Assembly (NCBI RefSeq): GCF_900115815.1
Contig: NZ_FOXV01000010.1
Span: 60,018 to 124,017 of the forward strand
DNA: 64,000 nt
Source: Roseivivax halotolerans
Lineage (GTDB): Bacteria > Pseudomonadota > Alphaproteobacteria > Rhodobacterales > Rhodobacteraceae
Direction: 5' to 3'
The notes under the pieces are model-generated. The model was given only the letters and a program-made list of their open reading frames with translations. It ran no database searches and was not told the DNA's origin. Both the position numbers and the translations under genes were made by a program. Positions 63,913 through 64,000 of this stretch are shown one piece after another (position 1 is the first letter of the stretch; each line of letters starts with the position of its first letter).

Positions 63913-64000
63913 TTACTCGACGATCTTCGAGACGACGCCGGAGCCGACGGTGCGGCCGCCTTCGCGGATGGCGAAGCGCAGGCCGTCTTCCATCGCGATC
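63913..64000 (-). CDS. tuf: Elongation factor Tu, C-terminal end, cut by window edge
   Basis: Only the last 28 codons are visible. They translate to AMEDGLRFAIREGGRTVG and SGVVSKIVE before TAA, the invariant EF-Tu C-terminus. The tuf-rpsJ order is usual for this cluster. Confidence 0.95.
   Translation of the reverse strand, partial: IAMEDGLRFAIREGGRTVGSGVVSKIVE

Overview
The window is a high-GC chromosomal segment of an alphaproteobacterium, most likely Rhodobacterales (Roseobacter/Rhodobacter group). The evidence is the sqdB-sqdD-sqdC sulfolipid operon in Rhodobacter order, a DctPQM TRAP transporter, a fused RimB-RimK, the AttEFGH-like ABC module, and the alphaproteobacterial L17-rpoA-S11-S13-adk-secY cluster. 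No 16S rRNA is present, so the genus cannot be fixed from this window.

Layout. (1) 1-5 kb: envelope genes on the minus strand (L,D-transpeptidase, lpxD, an acyl carrier protein and a ketoacyl-ACP synthase cut by the window edge), with a divergent MepK-like endopeptidase. (2) 5.1-5.3 kb: two identical tRNA-Asp genes. (3) 5.6-10.7 kb: a membrane-bound LytTR regulator followed by an ABC ATPase, an FtsX-like permease and an AttH/CrtC-like protein. (4) 10.7-17.1 kb: a TRAP transporter operon with a short-chain dehydrogenase, a triheme cytochrome c, and a SurA-N-like periplasmic protein. (5) 17.3-18.1 kb: a secreted Val/Gly/Asp-repeat protein. (6) 18.15-33.73 kb: a 15.6-kb integrated element in a tRNA-Val gene. 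(7) 33.7-34.5 kb: tRNA-Val(TAC), tRNA-Val(CAC) and a tailed HU protein. (8) 34.7-47.5 kb: lon, an old-yellow-enzyme reductase, sqdBDC, a small lipoprotein, tgt, rimBK, rarA and a DegQ-type protease. (9) 47.6-64 kb: rplQ-rpoA-rpsK-rpsM-adk-secY and the spc/S10 ribosomal genes up to the end of tuf, all on the minus strand.

The element is the most unusual part. It is bounded by 21-bp direct repeats of the tRNA 3' end. Each end also carries the same pair of integrase arm-like repeats 22 bp apart. It encodes a tyrosine integrase, an HTH protein, a string of overlapping small genes, a 1049-residue primase-helicase, an origin-like iteron region, a serine recombinase, and a single intact tape-measure protein. 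It has no terminase, portal, capsid, other tail or lysis genes. Two possible cargo genes are an AT-rich, ADP-ribosyltransferase-like gene and an opposite-strand four-helix membrane protein. The size and gene order resemble a phage satellite (PICI-like) more than a complete prophage. The lone tape-measure gene would then be a candidate tail-modifying factor. This is inference from gene content.

The ribosomal cluster also has odd features: a putative 2-oxoglutarate oxygenase gene lies between rplP (L16) and rpmC (L29), an array of six hairpins precedes it, several internal terminator-like hairpins break the cluster into units, and L3 has an acidic Ala/Glu-rich tail of about 66 residues.
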